From contig CM032232.1 in assembly GCA_019009955.1 (NCBI GenBank), positions 58,493,501 through 58,557,500 of the forward strand: 64,000 nt of DNA, read 5' to 3'. Position numbers and translations under genes: made by a program. This DNA comes from Riptortus pedestris. Its lineage: Eukaryota > Arthropoda > Insecta > Hemiptera > Alydidae. The notes under the pieces were generated by a model. The model saw only the letters and a list, made by a program, of their open reading frames with translations. It did no database searches and was not told where the DNA came from. This document shows, in pieces, positions 54,990 through 64,000 of this stretch (positions are counted from its first letter, which is position 1; the number at the start of each line of letters is the position of its first letter).

Positions 54990-56205
54990 AATGTTAACAG
55001 GGTTTTACCCCAAGATGAGAATTCCAACAAATAGTGACGGATTTCAATATTTCAAGAGTTGTTGTGATAAAGAACAGCCTGAGTGGCAATCTTGTAGTAT
55101 CATCATTAACACAAGAGTGAGCTTTATGTAAGATATGAAATATTAAGTGAACTACTTAATTAATAGCAGTGTAAAATGATGAAACCCTTCAATGACACAT
55201 TCCTGAGAGGCATAAGTGTTTGTGAAATCCAAGCACAAGTGCTATTCACTTTATTCCACATTGTAAGAGGGTAACGCTCTTTTATAATCATGATGTAAAA
55301 CAACGTTATAGTTATTTAGGCATTGCGAAAGAAAATCAGTTTTTAAGTTTAATAGAGATCTCAAAAGCAAGACGTATATTTTTCGAACTCATTTCGTCAA
55401 CAAAATTGGCTTTTGCCAATATACAATATAATAAAATAAAAATAATTATGGGAAGGGAGGTTAATTCCCTTGCCCGCTCTGTAACTCAATGTAGGTATAA
55501 CGCCCATGGACAAAACAATCTGGCCACTGAACACTCAAACTCGTCTGAGTTACTTTCTTAAGCATTTTGAGTACTATTGTTGGATACCAAAAGAAAAGAA
55601 TATTCAGATTGGTACAGATCGAATAACAATTACTACAGCTTTAAAGGGGTTCCAATATGGTTTTACATCCAAATGAGAATTTCAATGAGATAGAGATAGA
55701 TTTTCAATAGTTATTAGCGATAAAGAACAGCTTATGTGACAATCTTGTAGAATTATTATAGCTTAAGTGAGAGGTATAGATAACATACGTAATATAAGTG
55801 TAATATAAATAGTAATAACGTGAAATATTGAAGCTTGTTGTTTACTAAGTGTACAGAAAAAAAAATTTACAGGACAAAAGGCAGCCACTATTCTCTGTTT
55901 GGTGGTTGAAAAGGGTTAGTCCCAACGTAAAAACAACGTTACAGTTACAGTGCCGTATAAGGCATTTTGGAAAAAAAAATTATGTTCAATGTTGAGATGT
56001 TTTCAAATTTTAGGACTCATATTCCCCAACATTAATGGCTAGGCAACATAGTGAGTGAATAGACGGGGGGGGGGGGTAACTCAGTAACACAATAACTCTG
56101 TGCTGACAAACTAAAGTGGGTATTGTACTCACAAACTCAGATGATTTAGTTTCCTACGGTAGGTTTTAAGTCCTACGGAACGCCGTTTTGGATACAAAAA
56201 AAAGA
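54990..56205 (+). repeat. Diverged tandem duplication, unit about 655 bp
   Basis: 54990-55600 and 55645-56205 share ordered blocks. These are GGTTTTACCCCAAGATGAGAATT / GGTTTTACATCCAAATGAGAATT; GATAAAGAACAGC..GCAATCTTGTAG / GATAAAGAACAGC..ACAATCTTGTAG; GTAAAACAACGTTATAGTTA / AAAAACAACGTTACAGTTAC; and a shared TTGGATACAA-type end. Many substitutions and indels separate them. No coding frame is evident. Confidence 0.65.
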
Positions 56206-56399
56206 AATATCGAGTTTGGTAACGATCCAACAAAATTTAAGGCCACTAGAGCGCAAAATGACAAATGAACACAACGTCAAGCAGGGGCACTTAGCAAAAC
56301 CTCATAAGTTTACATAGTCCTTACTTAACAGACGTTTCATTTTTATATAAAATAAGTTTGAAAGAAGATACAATTAAAAAAAAGAAAGTAGATTCTGCG

Positions 56400-56700
56400 A
56401 GAACTTAGCAGATTTTCCACATCTTGTAATGCCACGCTGATGAAATAATTTCACACCCTATTCTCTAATTCTCACATAATAAGCAGCCTATGAAAAGAGA
56501 ATTTGAAATTTAGCTAAATGTGAGATGTATATGGACTCAGTTGTTTTAATTGAAAATCGTATTGACAATTGAATTGGGGTCAAATGACCGCGAGAACTGA
56601 AAATACAAACAATTAGGTTAATATTCGAGTTAGAGAAAAAACGTAAGATGTTTGGAATTAAATTTTCGTAGCTTCTTGTAGGCAGAATACAGATGTCAAA
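56400..56700 (-). mobile_element. HINE 3' part, minus orientation
   Basis: GAACTTAGCAGATTTTCCAC, then GATGAAATAATTTCACACCC and ATTGGGGTCAAATGACCGCG, followed by GGTTAATATTCGAGTTAGAG. The rest of the element is missing. Confidence 0.55.
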
Positions 56701-56882
56701 TAAGTAAAATTTCTTAAGTATGAATTTACAGTTGATGAATATTTTCCCGTGAGACAACTATATGTTTGGTTGGAAGAAACAGAATAATTACTTACTTAAA
56801 TGTTATTGCTTCATGCCAGCCTTGGCATACTTAGCATCTTTCTAACCTATAATCATAATTAATAGCTCATTCTTATATTTTT

Positions 56883-57068
56883 TATTTTAAATTTATTTAT
56901 TAACGTCCACTTTATGCTACTGTGGCTAATTGGGACGGGTTATCTACAGGTTACCACCCTTTTCTAGCAAGGGTGGGACTAAGGATTTTATTTAATGAGT
57001 TTGTCACTGAATTAATTCCTATTTGCCCAGGCGGGAATCGAATTCGCCACTCTAGGTATACCATGTGA
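56883..57068 (-). mobile_element. tRNA-derived SINE, family 1, best copy
   Basis: On the minus strand the head reads TACCTAGAGTGGCGAATTCG with the B box ATTCGATTCCCGCC. Then come GACAAACTCATTAAATAAAA, TCCTTAGTCCCACCCTTGCT, GGGTGGTAACCTGTAGATAA and CCCGTCCCAATTAGCCACAG, with an AT-rich tail ending near 56883. The B box fits a pol III internal promoter; the A-box part is weak. Confidence 0.8.
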
Positions 57069-57149
57069 GATTAAATGTAAGATGTGAGATATTCTTGTAA
57101 GAATATTTATAATTAAAACAACGTTTGTTTCTCATATTAACTATAGAAG

Positions 57150-57515
57150 AGTTCAGGATTATCACGTAGATTAAGAGATGGTATTAACCTATAGATGGTT
57201 GAAATCGAATCAGGAATAGTGGGGATTTAGAAGGGCGGGGGAATTTGAAAATTCAAAATGAGTTATTATGAGTCGAATCGTAAAATGTTATAGAACCAAT
57301 CTTGTTAAACTATTGATGGCCTACGATTGTTGTTCTATACAAGTTTTCATGACACAAATACTAAGCGAGCTATTCATACTTTTAACGAGTCTTCTTTAAA
57401 CTCCCACTTGTACACATCAGAGTTTTATTTAGAAATAGAGAATATGAGACTAGTAGTGGGTCGTACCAGCATCTGGTTAGCTCCCTGCGTGAAGGTCCTA
57501 TTTTACCCGAGCCAC
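57150..57515 (+). mobile_element. HINE 3' module and end, plus orientation
   Basis: GGTTGAAATCGAATCAGGAA, AGAAGGGCGGGGGAATTTGA, AACCAATCTTGTTAAACTAT and ACTAAGCGAGCTATTCATAC follow plus module order (compare copy d). It ends at about GCTCCCTGCGTGAAGGTCC, a decayed HINE 3' end. Confidence 0.6.
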
Positions 57516-57875
57516 TGCAAGCACGAATGGGTGCGCAGCCTGAGAAGTTGTGAAAATATGGCAGGACTTGGAATGTATTTAACGATGATTGCTTTAAACA
57601 TTAATTTGATTACTATTGATGATTGAAAAAGCGCTGCTCTAGAGTCAATCAAGGCTGTCAATATTGACTTAGCTCGGATTGCCAAGTTAGCCCTGATTGT
57701 TCCTTCCATTAGAGCCTTGATGAGGGTCAACATGTCCAATCGCTGTCAGCCTCTCCCGCACCAGTTATTGACATTCATACCAGTTCCCATTAAGCTGATT
57801 ACAATTCCGTAAGTAGAAATGCTGATTGAATTCATTCAGAATCGTATCGTCATTTTTTGAAATGAGGAAAGTCCT
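57516..57875. other. GC-richer island between two converging HINE ends
   Basis: About 360 bp with visibly higher GC and an open plus frame of roughly 60 codons at about 57630-57810 (ALESIKAVNIDLARIAKLAL, then IVPSIRALMRVNMSNRCQPL). Upstream the plus frame is open from 57327 but closes at 57626. A minus frame is open at 57503-57739. I recognise no family in either. Confidence 0.35.
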
Positions 57876-57879
57876 TCAC

Positions 57880-58515
57880 GCAAGGTCTGCCTAAACTAAG
57901 CCGATTTTCCACATGCTGCTATGACACACCATTGATCTCTTCCACCACATATTTTCTATTTCTAAGTACCTATTCGATGAGTAGAAGTGGGGGTTTACTA
58001 TAAAGGCTGAAAACAAGAAAGTAAAATCTGAATTGTTAACGTCATCAAACATCGTACTTACATATCACCTGGTAACGATCGGATGAAAAAAATATTTGAT
58101 ATTTTAGCTTCAAATTAATTTGTTCATTATATAACAGATTAAGGTTAGTAGGAGTAGGAGAAGGGGTTAACTGAAAGCAGAAAAACAAAAAAATGCAAAT
58201 ATCTCGGTTAATTTTCAAGGTATAGGAAAAAGGGAAACGACATGTTATGGAAATTATAAAAATATGTAATTACATTGGTTCTATACAATTTTTCGATCCA
58301 ACGTGCAAGAAGGAAAATATTTATAATTTTTGAAATGTCACCCTGTCCCAATGGTCCGATTTCAGCCGTTAAAGAACATGATCTTTAGTTTTACATAAAA
58401 TGTTTAAATATCGAGTTTGGTAACGATCAATCAAAAATTACGCCCGCACTCCAAAAATCGCTATGTGTTGCCATCAGCATATTTCTGTAATGATAAATCA
58501 GCTATAGAGCTCATG
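57880..58515 (-). mobile_element. HINE copy, minus orientation
   Basis: GCCTAAACTAAGCCGATTTT then CCACATGCTGC; GAAGTGGGGGTTTACTATAA, a second module start GGAGAAGGGGTTAACTGAAA; GGTCCGATTTCAGCCGTTAA; AAATATCGAGTTTGGTAACG. It ends near a decayed 5' terminus TAATGATAAATCAGCTATAG. Two modules are present; the (TA)n tract is gone. Confidence 0.7.
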
Positions 58516-58519
58516 TCGC

Positions 58520-60375
58520 GATTTATGAAAAATTTGTTCTATTATGAGCAAATGAAAAACGGTGGGGGAAGGTGGAAGAATATCGGGACAACAAGAATAA
58601 AATACCAATCAGTACAAATGTATGAGTGATATGATTTATTGAGGTATCACGATTTTTCTTCCTGCTTTCGTGATTTCTTCGAATGTTCATCAATAAGGAG
58701 ATGATCTGGATAAAATCATTGGTATGACGTTCCTTCAGGAAAATCTTATAAAATAAGATTTGCTTCGCAATGTCTTAAAATCCTATAATGTTGTTTCTTT
58801 TCTGGGTGAACCGATGTGAAAAGGTTGTTGGGCGCATTGGTGTCGAGTCTTACTTTGATACAGTAATGCCGTAATTCCTCAACATGAAATATATTTATTT
58901 CCCTTTAGTAGATCAAAATATTTACTAGAATATTTAATTGAGAAGACTGAGAAACTAAAGAATAATGCCAAGGACGGGTGTAATCGGCTCAATGAAATAT
59001 AATTTTAATAATTGCGAGAGATAGAGAGGATTAAGGAAACAGCAGAGGGAACAATAGGTTGCTCCTCTCAAGGGGATCTCGTGTTTAGACGGCTCGCAGT
59101 AATCATACTCTTACGAAATAACAATATCACGCTATGTGTCAAATTCTTGTAAAAAAGAAAACGTCCGTCAAGGGGAGGCGTCAACTAAGCAAATTGCCCA
59201 CGAGGTAGTATATATATGCAGCGCTGATGATCTCAACTCTCCATCTATTCTTTATTTCTTCTATATTAAGGAGTCTATGTAAACAGGAATAGAAATACCA
59301 ACAGGATATGAGAATCAGTTATTCGAAATGAAAATCGCATGAGTAGGAATAGGGGTATTTTGATAACGTAAAATACAAATATCTAGGCAAATTTTCGAGA
59401 TACAGAGCAAATACGTGGAACAACTTTTATCGAAATATACATTTTCAATATTATTGATTATTATTATCTTAAATTATTTGGCCCATTATTCATAATAACT
59501 GGCATATTACTCTTAGTTTTCTTCCTCTTTAACCCCCATTTCCAATGCCTTTATTCAGCTATTAGCAGCTATTCAGCCTAATGCATGAAATTGTTAAATA
59601 TCGAATATTGCATTGACAATAAAAAAATGAAGTAGTATGGAAAGTGAAATATTAACTGAAGACGCCTCAACATATTTAAGTATATCTCACAAAGTAAAAG
59701 ACAAATGAAAACAATATTTTATATTTATGCTCGAAATACAATGTTTCATATGGCATATCAGCTTATCATTAATATGAGATGAGTAGAGCTGGGGATTTAT
59801 GGAAAACTGAATACTAAAAAATGCAAATCCGTTAATATTTGATATTCAAAAGTGTAAAGAGATTAATATTCTATTTAGAGGGAACAGGTGTATAACAACG
59901 GTTATAGAACATATCATTTGCAAGCAGATCTTAGTGCTTTTACCAAATGCAGGAGACACGGGTAACGTCATCACCCTTTCTATTTATTCGGAACTATGTG
60001 TCTTAATTACCTAGAACCGCTCTTCGCGGCACCACTCAGCCTCGCAAGGGAATAGATTTAAATAAAGGAATAGTGAATGATTTTTGAACAGTAATGCTGC
60101 CAACATTCGGCAGAGGCTTCACCAAACTTTACCTCCCATCAAACCCAAGTGAGGCAGAGTTTCATTTCTTGTCAAACAAAAACCTTTGTGTTATTGTAAG
60201 ACGTCTAGTGAAAGCAAACTACACAGCGGGAAATACACAGAGAACGATTGGAGAAGATTATATTATCCTGCAAGCAAACATTTTTTATTTCATAAATATT
60301 CTTAACAAGGTAGAGGGATTAGTTATAATTATACATGCAACAGGTAGGCAGATTTCAGCAAGTATGTCAAGGCTC
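58520..60375. other. HINE fragment in otherwise unrecognised DNA
   Basis: A minus HINE 3' part at about 59160-59600 (GGCGTCAACTAAGCAAATTG, CCCACGAGGTAG, CATGAGTAGGAATAGGGGTA) and a module trace near 59780. The ORF at 60094-60453 has no recognisable domain, although it precedes an RT remnant and could be decayed 5' LINE sequence. Confidence 0.45.
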
Positions 60376-60379
60376 TCTC

Positions 60380-61175
60380 AGAGTAACAAGTCGTTTGTTA
60401 GTAATTATTCTATTTATTACAGAGATATATATATTCTCTTCATATGTATGTAGGTTTTCCGATTAACGATAAATTTTCATCAGATGACAATGCACTGGTG
60501 GTGAAAACCCAAGTAGAGATGCTAGAAGACCTAAAGGGCGCCCTAGACCAGCTTAAACTCAAGATAAATGTACATAAAACAATTGTTTTGTTAGTAGAGA
60601 AGGAACAAAGCCAAGGAAATAGAAATATTAGAATTGGAGACATTATTCTTGCAAAAGAGAAGGAGTTTTGTTAACTGGGGCGGCCTGTCACTAAAGAGAA
60701 CGATAGAAAGGCTGAATCGTCAAGCCAAAAGACTTCGAAAGCGTAAGGAGTATTTTATGTAATAAACGTATAAATATTGATAACAGAATGTCTGCTAAGT
60801 ATTTCGTTTAGGTTGTACTGCTTTACGGGAGCCAACACAAACATAGTTAGGCTCAACACAAATAGGAATATAACAGATTGGAAGCGATTGAAATTTGGAT
60901 TTGGCGATGAATCACCATAACAAGTTGGCCTCAAAAACAATTCAACATGAAGTTCTAAATTCATAAAACTGTATCTAAAACTTCATTGGCATATCACAAG
61001 GCAGAACGAATTCATCACAAATACATTTGAAGGCAAGATCATTAGTCTCAGGGGAAGAGGGAGGACTAAAAACCCGTGATCGATGTCAAAGTTTATGGAC
61101 TTCGATAGATACAGCAATATGAAAAGTGTAGCTTCCAAAAGAACACAATGGATGCAACTACAAGGCGTATGATTT
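60380..61175 (+). pseudogene. LINE reverse transcriptase remnant, second type
   Basis: The plus frame 60444-60674 reads FSSDDNALVVKTQVEMLEDL, then LKLKINVHKTIVLLV and IRIGDIILAKEKEFC. These match the catalytic 'F/YADD' block followed by 'LKIN..KTKVM' and 'I.LEEVEEFVYLG' in endonuclease-type LINE RTs. Downstream, with shifts and stops, come VLLYGSQ, AIEIWIWR and EGKIISLRGRGRTKNP (near 61032-61075). DFDRYSNMKSVASKRTQWMQ follows, ending LQGV, the typical '..GKRGRGRPR...R..W' C terminus. It is clearly different from the Jockey remnants at 9.9 and 25 kb. Confidence 0.8.
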
Positions 61176-61179
61176 AGAT

Positions 61180-63050
61180 CATGAAGATATTCTATAGTTG
61201 TAGCACAGAAAAATACGATTCAGCCAGTACATAGTTCATGTTTTGGGAATACACTACTCTTGAAAATAGGGCAGCGAAAGTGCTAGCCAGTAGTGCTCAA
61301 AGTTCAACTAGTAACGATACATAGCCTTCAGCTGACCATTAAAGCATTTCATCTACTACATATTAAACATTATAAGTAGGTACATTTAAATTCTGCACAT
61401 TAAATTAATAGTTTTAAAGCTCTAAGTGCGCCAATAGATAGGTTCCCATTAGATTTGTAAAGTTAATAGTAAATGTCAAAACAAGTGGTAAATGAATAAT
61501 GCCTAAATTAATAATACTAGAAAACGTTTCTTCTAATTTTTAGAAATTAAGAAGACTAATTTTTTTTTAAATTTCTAACAACCCTATAAAACATAAATAT
61601 GTTATTTACAAATAAATAGTTAAACATAAAATAGAAAAATATGATCCTCAACAACGTACTCATCCGAGATTTAGTTTCTGCCATCAGTTAATTCATTATG
61701 CGAACACTATTTAAAAACATTTTTAGTATTTAAATTACAGAATCAGAAGACCAGTATTGGCGAATTTAAGTTTCCGATACTAAAAAACTTATTCTAATTA
61801 GAAAATAGTAAAGAATATAATTTATTTAAGAATTTATGCCTCTCCCATTACTTAAACAATTTAAATTTAAATATTAATCTTGTGTCTCATTTTTAAGTTA
61901 CTTTGATTAGCATATCCTGAGAATACTGAAATTCCAATGAATTCTAAACAACACATTATACTTTGTGAAGGAAAACGATAATGAAACACCTTGTGAATGT
62001 AATAAAACGTTCATGATTCTTAAGAGAGATAATATTCTAATAACTAACACAGAAATATGGATATAACTTAATTAATTCCTTCAAGAAGATAATTTCCTTC
62101 AGTTTACTTTTCATTTTAATTAATTTAATTCGGGTAAAATAAGAAGACTGGCAAAGTTTGTGGAATGTAATCATTATACAGGACTAGGCGACTAAACATA
62201 AACTGAACTTAATTGAGGGCTTAGAAAACATTTCCCAATCGCTGTTAGTCTTAAAACTAACTCGAGCTTTACTCAGACAGCCATTTTCCTAATTATTAAT
62301 TCCTGTTTTGACGCAAACTGGTTCCTCCTTCCAAAACCTTCATATTCTATCATATATAAATATAAATTTAGGTAAAAATGTTAACTTTATAGCAAATAAA
62401 AAATCTTGGTCAATTTTCTAATTTTTTGTTACACAAACGTCATAACGCGAAAAAATAACCAGTAACTTGCTGTTTACTTCTTGTTACATAAAAGAATATA
62501 TCCCAAGATTTTGGAGCAAGAGAAATTTAAAAAACATCGTGAAAAATCTTGAAAAGCTGCGAGTTCAAAATATGGCTTTACACAGCTATTTATTTATTTT
62601 TGCACGATTATGTTAATAAGAAGATTTTAGTGACATCTGAATCCAATTTATCAGATTAGGCCAGTATCAGGCTTGCTTGTATGGGCAATGAAATACATTT
62701 ACAAAAGACTTCGAAGGGTTTCTTGTAATTCCTATTTCTTTCCCAGATATATAATCTGGATATATAGTTAGAATCATGCATTGAAACAAAAGAGTTGTTA
62801 ACGGAGATTTTTTTTATTTTCTATATAGAACTAAAATAGGTGATTCCCCTTAAGTAAAATTTGCTAATAATTTAAAACTAGAATGAGAAAAATGATAGCA
62901 AAATTCTATTCAAAACAGAAGCAGTTACATCAGAAACCATACATATAGACAGACCATCAGATTAGAACAAACTAAAACGCCATCCAACGGTTTACAAACA
63001 CAATTCGTAAAATATATACATTCTAAAATATCAGTTATACGTTTAATTTC
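61180..63050. other. AT-rich DNA, no recognisable gene
   Basis: No domain-bearing ORF or clear repeat. A possible HINE 5'-end trace in minus orientation lies near 62838-62870 (GATTCCCCTTAAGTAAAATT, TGCTAA). Confidence 0.4.
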
Positions 63051-63054
63051 AAAA

Positions 63055-63355
63055 TGAAATTCGCTTTTGTGTACATATAGCCCTAAAAGGGTCGTCGTTA
63101 ATCAATATTCGCTATAAAATGGAGTCATTCGATGGTAATTAAGGGCTGGGTTAGAGTAACCCTATATTTATTTATAGGCAGCTGAAGGGGGGGGATTTAT
63201 GGGGAGGCAATTAGTACAGGTAATTTGCAAAATATAGAGGATGAGCAGCTAAATGGAGCATATATAACCACTCAGTGGTGAAATTCACATGAAGATATTC
63301 CAATACTGACCAATGTTAAAGGGGATAGTATATAACTGAATTATATAAAAGGTTT
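63055..63355 (+). repeat. ~300-bp direct repeat, copy 2 (pairs with 45060-45375)
   Basis: Same ordered blocks as copy 1, with about 26 extra bases (GGGATAGTATATAACTGAAT region, 63321-63347) just before the shared end GGTTTTCAGTTT. High similarity over about 300 bp and sharp ends suggest a dispersed element such as a solo LTR. Confidence 0.8.
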
Positions 63356-63359
63356 TCAG

Positions 63360-64000
63360 TTTATACCCTAGGTGTAAATGCAGACTGAAACATACACAAG
63401 AAAAAAGAGCGAACAATCTGTAGCTCACTATAAAGGGAACGAATTTCAAATGAGAGGCACCTTCCATTTTCCTTGGACATAGCGGACAGTTCACAGCGGA
63501 GAACTTGTCACGTACAAAAAGTCTTGGAAATTCTATCAGACTTCATAACGTGGGCTGACAGCGGAAATTGCAAGAGGACAATCAATGCCAGAGTTTTTAT
63601 ATTTCTCGTCTACACCTCTCCTCAGAGATTTTATGAGATTATTCGGAGCAGCAAGTAATTTCAAGTTAATGCATCTATAATATGAAACATTATTCGTAAT
63701 CATAATCCACATAATCAAGATGAGTCTCATGATTTTAAGATATTATTTAAATCGTTCAGAGATTAAAAGATCGTAGTTTGAGACTGCGATACTCAATATT
63801 GGGAAGCGCATGAAAGCAAAGATGATCAATGTTCATTTTATGTTAAAAGGCATGCTACAAATGTCACATAAGTATGCATCAAAGCCATATTTAGTACAGA
63901 TTAATGCACAATATGAGGCTGAAGACCACTTGAGTCTGAAATCTATTCCAAAACTTCTTCATAATCTAAACGTACATCATAACTAAAAGTTTAAACGGAC
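63360..64000. other. No recognisable gene
   Basis: The ORFs at 63473-63658 (plus) and 63536-63730 (minus) overlap each other and carry no recognisable domain. Confidence 0.4.

Noticed and set aside
1..64000. CRISPR array, operon or prokaryotic defence system
   Set aside because: Spliced host gene, SINEs, LINEs and Helitrons show eukaryotic nuclear DNA; the regular repeats are minisatellites without unique spacers.

Overview
The window is AT-rich animal DNA. It holds the 3' part of one host gene with long introns and a dense layer of transposable elements, and no bacterial-style gene packing. The element mix (Jockey-type LINE remnants, a mariner remnant, Helitrons, tRNA-derived SINEs, a Helentron-like non-autonomous family, many TA microsatellites) points to an arthropod, most likely an insect with a large genome. 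A cysteine-rich ORF family that I recall only from arthropod genome projects supports this. I cannot name the species.

The host gene is on the minus strand: an oxysterol-binding-protein-related lipid transfer protein of the ORP1/ORP2 type (OSBPL1A-like). Eleven exons between 41242 and 8340 join in a fully consistent frame with GT..AG introns. They encode 463 residues that cover essentially the whole sterol/PI4P-binding domain up to the stop codon. The ankyrin, PH and FFAT parts expected upstream in a long ORP1 were not recognised between 41.2 and 64 kb. That DNA is therefore either a long 5' intron or lies beyond the start of a short isoform.

Layout. 1-8.3 kb: 3' flank or 3' UTR with nothing coding that I can defend. 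8.3-18.6 kb: ten exons, with a mariner remnant, a Jockey remnant, two SINEs and a 2.3-kb TIR-bounded element in the introns. 18.6-41.0 kb: a 22.5-kb intron made largely of Helitrons with internal tandem units and many copies of a Helentron-like (HINE) family, ending in a 27-bp minisatellite. 41.0-41.2 kb: the first visible exon. 41.3-64 kb: RNase H-bearing LINE remnant (43.8-44.66 kb), duplicated segments, a 48-bp minisatellite (52.55-53.03 kb), more HINE copies, a SINE, and a second LINE remnant (60.4-61.2 kb).

The best candidate for something undescribed is the 2.28-kb element at 15718-17999. It has imperfect terminal inverted repeats beginning CACTGGTC around one nearly intact ORF (16132-17790, one in-frame stop) of a widespread but, as far as I know, unnamed arthropod protein family. 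This suggests that the family is the transposase of a DNA transposon. The second is the HINE family: sub-terminal inverted repeats, a 20-bp palindrome at the 5' end, a 3' hairpin and a central TA tract. One truncated copy sits directly beside a splice acceptor of the host gene.
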